From Bilifractor porci (GTDB lineage Bacteria > Bacillota > Clostridia > Lachnospirales > Lachnospiraceae), in NCBI RefSeq assembly GCF_009696005.1, contig NZ_VUMV01000002.1:411267-475266 (forward strand): a DNA stretch of 64,000 nt, read 5' to 3'. The notes below the pieces were generated by a model. It saw only the letters and a program-made list of their open reading frames with translations, was not told the origin of the DNA and did not search any database. The position numbers and the translations under genes are program-made. Below, piece by piece: positions 60,465 through 64,000 of the stretch (position 1 is its first letter; the number at the start of each line of letters is the position of its first letter).

Positions 60465-61640
60465 ATGAAAAGAAAAGTAGTCAGCACAATGCTTTGTGCC
60501 GCTATGGCTGCAGGACTTCTCGCAGGATGCGGTTCCAGCAGTTCATCCAGCGCGGCAAGTTCATCCAGCGCGGCAAGTTCTGCCAGTGCGGCCAGCTCTT
60601 CCGGCTCTGCGGAGACGACGGAGACGGCGGCTTCCAGTGCCAGTGAGGCTGTGAAGTCAGGAAGTACAGCTGCTGCAGGAACAGCAGATGCCAGCGGACA
60701 TACCTATGCTATTGTTACAAAATCTGCCGGCAATCCTTATAACGAGAGAGAAGCATCCGGATTTCAGGATACTATTGAAGCTCTCGGAGGAACCTGCATT
60801 GTTCAGAATCCTGAACAGGCTACTGCAGATGCCCAGATTTCCGTTATTAACTCTCTGATTTCTCAGAAGGTTGATTCTATTGCGGTTGCAGCTAATGATG
60901 CGAATGCACTTTCTGCAGTTCTTCAGCAGGCTATGGACGCGGGAATTAAGGTTATGACACTGGATTCCGATGTAGAAGCATCCAGCCGGATGGTATTCTG
61001 CAACCAGGCAGGTGTTAAGGAAGTGGGACAGGCCTTGATTGATGCCGTATATGACATCACCGGAGGAGAAGGCGAGTACGCGATTCTTTCCGCTACCTCC
61101 CAGGCTACCAACCAGAACTCCTGGATTGACGCCATGAAGAGCATCGCTGAATCTGACGATAAGTACAGTAAGCTTGTTCTGGACGAGGTCGCTTACGGCG
61201 ATGATGAGCCGCAGAAATCCACGGACCAGACACAGGCGCTTCTGCAGAAGTATCCGAACCTGAAAGTTATCTGCTCACCTACCACCGTCGGTATCAGTGC
61301 GGCCGCAAAGGTTCTTCAGGATCAGAATTCTTCTGTTAAGCTGACAGGTCTCGGGCTTCCGTCTGAGATGAAAGAATATATTGGGGATGATGATTCTCAT
61401 TCCTGTCCGTATATGTTCCTGTGGAATCCGATTGATCTTGGAAAACTCGCTGCTTATACATCGGTAGCACTGGTAAGCGGACAGATTACCGGAGCAGAGG
61501 GAGATACCTTTGATGCAGGCGACATGGAGAACAGCCCCTACACCGTTACAACAAATACGGACGGTGCAACTGAAATTATTCTCGGACCGCCTTATAAGTT
61601 TGATTCTTCCAACATTGACGAGTGGGCAGAGGTATATTAA
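60465..61640 (+). CDS. Sugar-binding lipoprotein (RhaS/RbsB type)
   Basis: 391 aa from ATG 60465 (GGAGGGAAAGAA upstream). Lipoprotein signal with Cys22 in GLLAGC, then a Ser/Ala-rich linker (about 23-70). Periplasmic-binding-protein type 1 fold: YAIVTKSAGNPYNEREASGF, QKVDSIAVAANDANALSAVL, VMTLDSDVEASSRMVFCNQA. Family members bind rhamnose, ribose or autoinducer-2. DNA of the linker contains an 18-bp tandem repeat (60540-60593, third copy variant). It delivers substrate to the two permeases. Confidence 0.92.
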   Translation: MKRKVVSTMLCAAMAAGLLAGCGSSSSSSAASSSSAASSASAASSSGSAETTETAASSASEAVKSGSTAAAGTADASGHTYAIVTKSAGNPYNEREASGFQDTIEALGGTCIVQNPEQATADAQISVINSLISQKVDSIAVAANDANALSAVLQQAMDAGIKVMTLDSDVEASSRMVFCNQAGVKEVGQALIDAVYDITGGEGEYAILSATSQATNQNSWIDAMKSIAESDDKYSKLVLDEVAYGDDEPQKSTDQTQALLQKYPNLKVICSPTTVGISAAAKVLQDQNSSVKLTGLGLPSEMKEYIGDDDSHSCPYMFLWNPIDLGKLAAYTSVALVSGQITGAEGDTFDAGDMENSPYTVTTNTDGATEIILGPPYKFDSSNIDEWAEVY

Positions 61641-61805
61641 TTACGCTGCAAAGTAAATAGAATTGCGCAAGAAAGACTACAGGGGTTTCTGTTTAACGGC
61701 AGGAGCCCTTTTTTGTACCATGCATGGCCGGGGAGGCCGGGTATAGTCGAAGCTTCCGGCTGAAGGTTCTGAATGAAAACAGGAAACAAAGAAAGGGGAA
61801 ATATC
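61641..61805 (+). terminator. Possible attenuator between binding protein and isomerase
   Basis: An imperfect hairpin around 61690-61715 (AGGG with CCCT, GCAGGAG) is followed by TTTTTT. It may end most binding-protein transcripts and reduce read-through to the isomerase gene. A TATAGT near 61742 could be a -10 for the latter. Otherwise nothing. Confidence 0.4.
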
Positions 61806-63299
61806 ATGAAACGATTATCCGAAGGAAAGCGCCCGCGAATCGGGCTTTACAGCGCCGGGCTGCAGACGTACTGGAGCCAGTTTGCCGGGCTTAAAGAGAC
61901 CCTGCTGTCATATAACTCTTTTATTGCGGAAAGACTGGGAGCATGGGGAGAAGTCTTTAACTTTGGACTTGTGGATTCGGAGCAAAAAAGCAGAGAGGCA
62001 GGGGAATTTTTTCAATCCCGAAATTGTGATATTGTGTTCAGCCATGCAGCGACCTATTATACCAGTTCATGTGTCCTGCCGGTCCATCAAATTTGCACGG
62101 CTCCCTGCGTGATCTTGAATCTACAGCCGGAAGCGGAGATGAATTATGAAAAGACGGATACCGGTCACTGGCTGGCGCAGTGTGTGGGATGCTCCATCCC
62201 GGAAATATCAAATGCCTTTAACCGGGCTAAAATTCCTTTCTACGTAGTAAACGGGCTCCTTGGCTTGAACTATACGCCGAAATGGGCGCTGGCTGACGAA
62301 AATACCGTGGAACGCCAGGAAGCAAAGCGTGCCTGGGAAGAAATCCGCCAGTGGTGCTGTGCTGCGATGATAAAAAGAACGCTGACGGATGCACGTTTCG
62401 GGTTCCTGGGAGGTTACTACAGCGGAATGCTGGATATGTACAGTGATTTTACCATGATTCAGGCCCAGACAGGATTGGATGTGGAGATTTTAGAGATGTG
62501 TGATCTTGCGCAGTGCATGGATGCTGTAACAGAGGAGGAAATCCATGAAAAACTGGAGGAGATCAAAAATTTCTTTACTATTTCCGGTGATTCGCCTTCG
62601 GATCCGATTGCCAGAAAGCCCGAAGAAGAACAACTGGTATGGTCTGCAAAGGTAGCGGCCGCACAGGAAAGACTGGTGTGTTCAAGAAAGCTGGATGCGC
62701 TGGCCTATTATTATCACAGTCAGGACGGCAATTATTACGAGCAGATTCAGAGCGGTTTTATTGTAGGACATTCACTTCTGACGGCAAAAGGAGTTCCATG
62801 CTCTGGTGAGGCCGACATAAAAACAGCTGTCGCTATGAAGATCTGCGATTCCCTTGGACTGGGAGGAAGCTTCTGCGAAATAATTGCCGCTGATTTCAAC
62901 AGGAACACAATGATTCTTGGACATGACGGACCCTTCCACATTGCCATTGCAGACCGGAAGCCGGTGCTTCGCGGCATGAAAATCCTGCATGGGAAAAAGG
63001 GACAGGGAATATCCGTAGAGGCAAAAGTGAAGCCGGGACCTGTAACAACCCTGGGAGTTACCCAGACTGGAGACGGGATGCTGAAATTTACTATCAGTGA
63101 GGGCGAGGCAGTGGAAGCGCCTGTACTGATGAATGGAAATACCATGACTCATATCAGATTTTCAAAAAATCCCGCGGAATATATGGACGATTGGTTTGCA
63201 GAGGCACCTACACATCATCTGGCTCTGGCCGTTGGACATCATGCGGATCAGTTTGTTAAGGTTGCAAAATTTCTGAAGATTCCTTTTGCGGTATTCTGA
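61806..63299 (+). CDS. L-fucose/L-arabinose isomerase-like protein
   Basis: 497 aa from ATG 61806 (AAAGGGGAAATATC upstream; ATG 61773 has no site). It shows the fucose/arabinose isomerase fold pattern: an N-terminal RIGLYSAGLQTYWSQFAGLK, a middle GGYYSGMLDMYSDFTMIQ, and C-terminal metal-site segments (GHDGPFHIAIADRKPV, APTHHLALAVGHHADQFVKV). Converts an aldose to a ketose; the neighbouring rhamnose-type transporter and mutarotase suggest a 6-deoxyhexose substrate. The substrate cannot be fixed from the sequence. Full length. Confidence 0.82.
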   Translation: MKRLSEGKRPRIGLYSAGLQTYWSQFAGLKETLLSYNSFIAERLGAWGEVFNFGLVDSEQKSREAGEFFQSRNCDIVFSHAATYYTSSCVLPVHQICTAPCVILNLQPEAEMNYEKTDTGHWLAQCVGCSIPEISNAFNRAKIPFYVVNGLLGLNYTPKWALADENTVERQEAKRAWEEIRQWCCAAMIKRTLTDARFGFLGGYYSGMLDMYSDFTMIQAQTGLDVEILEMCDLAQCMDAVTEEEIHEKLEEIKNFFTISGDSPSDPIARKPEEEQLVWSAKVAAAQERLVCSRKLDALAYYYHSQDGNYYEQIQSGFIVGHSLLTAKGVPCSGEADIKTAVAMKICDSLGLGGSFCEIIAADFNRNTMILGHDGPFHIAIADRKPVLRGMKILHGKKGQGISVEAKVKPGPVTTLGVTQTGDGMLKFTISEGEAVEAPVLMNGNTMTHIRFSKNPAEYMDDWFAEAPTHHLALAVGHHADQFVKVAKFLKIPFAVF

Positions 63300-63352
63300 A
63301 AAAAAGAGCCTGGAGTTCTTGTGTGATATAATCGTCAAAAGAGAGGAATAAA

Positions 63353-63667
63353 ATGATTCGAAAAATATTCAAAATGAAAGTATACCCCGGAATGGAGAAA
63401 GAATATAAGAGAAGGCATCAGGCTTTGTGGCCGGAAATGAAACAGATGATCCATGTATATGGAGGAAGAAATTATACCATTGCATTGGATACGGAAACAG
63501 ATATCCTTTATGCACAGATTGAGATAGAAGATGAGAAAAAATGGTCTGCATCGGCTGATGATCCCATTAATCGAAAATGGTGGGATTATATGGCAGACCT
63601 TATGGAAACCAATCCGGACAACAGCCCTGTATGTGTGGAACTAGAAGAAGTGTTTCACTTGGATTAA
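63353..63667 (+). CDS. rhaM: L-rhamnose mutarotase
   Basis: 104 aa, ATG 63353 behind AGAGAGGAATAAA. Matches the RhaM/YiiL family: KMKVYPGMEKEYKRRHQALW with the catalytic His, IHVYGGRNYTIALDTETDIL, and the C-terminal WWDYMADLMETNPDNSP. Interconverts alpha and beta anomers of L-rhamnose or related sugars. It ends the sugar module. Upstream TATAAT (about 63330) may give an extra promoter. The family call is firm from the conserved WWDYMADLM and DxSP segments. Confidence 0.93.
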   Translation: MIRKIFKMKVYPGMEKEYKRRHQALWPEMKQMIHVYGGRNYTIALDTETDILYAQIEIEDEKKWSASADDPINRKWWDYMADLMETNPDNSPVCVELEEVFHLD

Positions 63668-63735
63668 AATTTATCGCACATGCTCCACCGGAGCATCTGC
63701 GCCCTAAAGGGACGTTCGCGTTCGAATCCCTCTAT

Positions 63736-63772
63736 GCAAAAAAAGGAACCACAAAAGTGGTTCCTTTTTTGC
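63736..63772. terminator. Bidirectional terminator between rhaM and tRNA-Ser
   Basis: GGAACCAC (63745-63752) and GTGGTTCC (63757-63764) form a perfect stem with AAAA loop, flanked by A7 on one side and T6 on the other. It ends rhaM on the plus strand and the tRNA on the minus strand. Confidence 0.85.
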
Positions 63773-63773
63773 A

Positions 63774-63863
63774 CGGAGTCGGAGGGATTCGAACCCTCGT
63801 GCCGGGATGAACCGACAAACGCATTTCGAGTGCGCCTCGTTACGGCCGCTTCGATACGACTCC
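63774..63863 (-). tRNA. tRNA-Ser (anticodon CGA)
   Basis: 90 nt with acceptor stem GGAGTCG / CGACTCC (63857-63863 with 63775-63781), discriminator G at 63774, D-arm, anticodon stem GCGCA / TGCGT with loop CTCGAAA (anticodon CGA reads UCG), a long variable arm as required for serine, and T-arm GGTTCGAATCC. CCA is not encoded. Confidence 0.93.
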
Positions 63864-64000
63864 ACAGGTTCTTATTTTAACAAAGAAAAGAATGACCTTC
63901 AAGACCAAATTAACGGGTTGTCCGTTCCTACTCAAATATGGTAACTTGAATCTAAGCAGGGATGTCTCTAATATATTGATTTGACACCCATGTCATGTTT
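63864..64000. other. AT-rich edge of window
   Basis: 137 bases upstream of the tRNA, clearly AT-richer than the sugar module. The tRNA promoter should lie here; I see no gene and no clear -35/-10 pair. The drop in GC content may mark another accessory region beyond the window. Confidence 0.4.

Noticed and set aside
63670..63735. Possible second tRNA before the terminator
   Set aside because: Only the T-loop and a few bases match; the T-stem does not pair and there is no anticodon arm.

Overview
The window reads as a chromosomal segment of an anaerobic Clostridia bacterium, most likely a gut Lachnospiraceae. The family-level signs are a Tad/Flp pilus locus with a Flp1-type pilin, DUF5702 and DUF6382-FHA proteins, a clostridial MurG, corrinoid/RACo methyl-transfer genes, a YesM/YesN sensor pair, a 52-residue rubredoxin, and TnpV and Tn554-like recombinase genes. 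The species cannot be named from the sequence alone. Two base compositions are obvious by eye: positions 1 to about 20,920 are AT-rich, and the rest up to the final tRNA is clearly GC-richer.

Positions 1 to about 20,920 are an integrated mobile element whose left end lies outside the window. It carries: (i) a leftward operon of a large serine recombinase, two small proteins that repeat the recombinase's unusual C-terminal domain, and two ParB-like proteins; (ii) XRE regulators and small proteins; (iii) a complete type I restriction-modification system (hsdM, hsdS, hsdR); (iv) a gene-poor stretch (12.9-14.1 kb) packed with hairpins, holding two clear and one decayed copy of a structured RNA-like unit plus a 62-aa protein with a homing-endonuclease-associated repeat; (v) an XRE regulator divergent from a Tn554-like set of three tyrosine recombinases plus TnpC-like and TnpV proteins, with 9-bp iterons between them; (vi) a 46-bp tandem repeat and a small membrane protein. 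Just past its right end the sequence resumes in the middle of cpaF/tadA, so the element appears to have split the ATPase gene of the Tad pilus locus.

Positions 20.9-28.1 kb are the rest of the Tad locus (tadB, tadC, flp1, DUF5702, TadE-like, prepilin peptidase, TadE-like, DUF6382-FHA). Next come murG, a HIT protein (minus strand), a large MacB-like ABC transporter, a structured leader followed by a beta-CASP metallo-hydrolase and MTA/SAH nucleosidase, an aconitase-family hydratase (YbhJ-like), an approximately 830-nt apparently noncoding transcript with its own promoter and terminator, a secreted propeller-like protein with a degenerate C39-type tail, rubredoxin and a solitary hisA.

Positions 44-53 kb hold a PucR-type regulator divergent from a corrinoid methyl-transfer cluster (methyltetrahydrofolate methyltransferase, two corrinoid proteins, RACo activator; no substrate methyltransferase in the window), then a small RelA/SpoT-type alarmone synthetase overlapping a two-component system. 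Positions 53-63.7 kb are a sugar module: a YesM/YesN two-component system divergent from a Rha/Rbs-type ABC importer, a fucose/arabinose-isomerase-like protein and L-rhamnose mutarotase. Two promoters in it share a direct-repeat operator. The window ends with tRNA-Ser(CGA) on the minus strand and about 130 AT-rich bases in which I see nothing.
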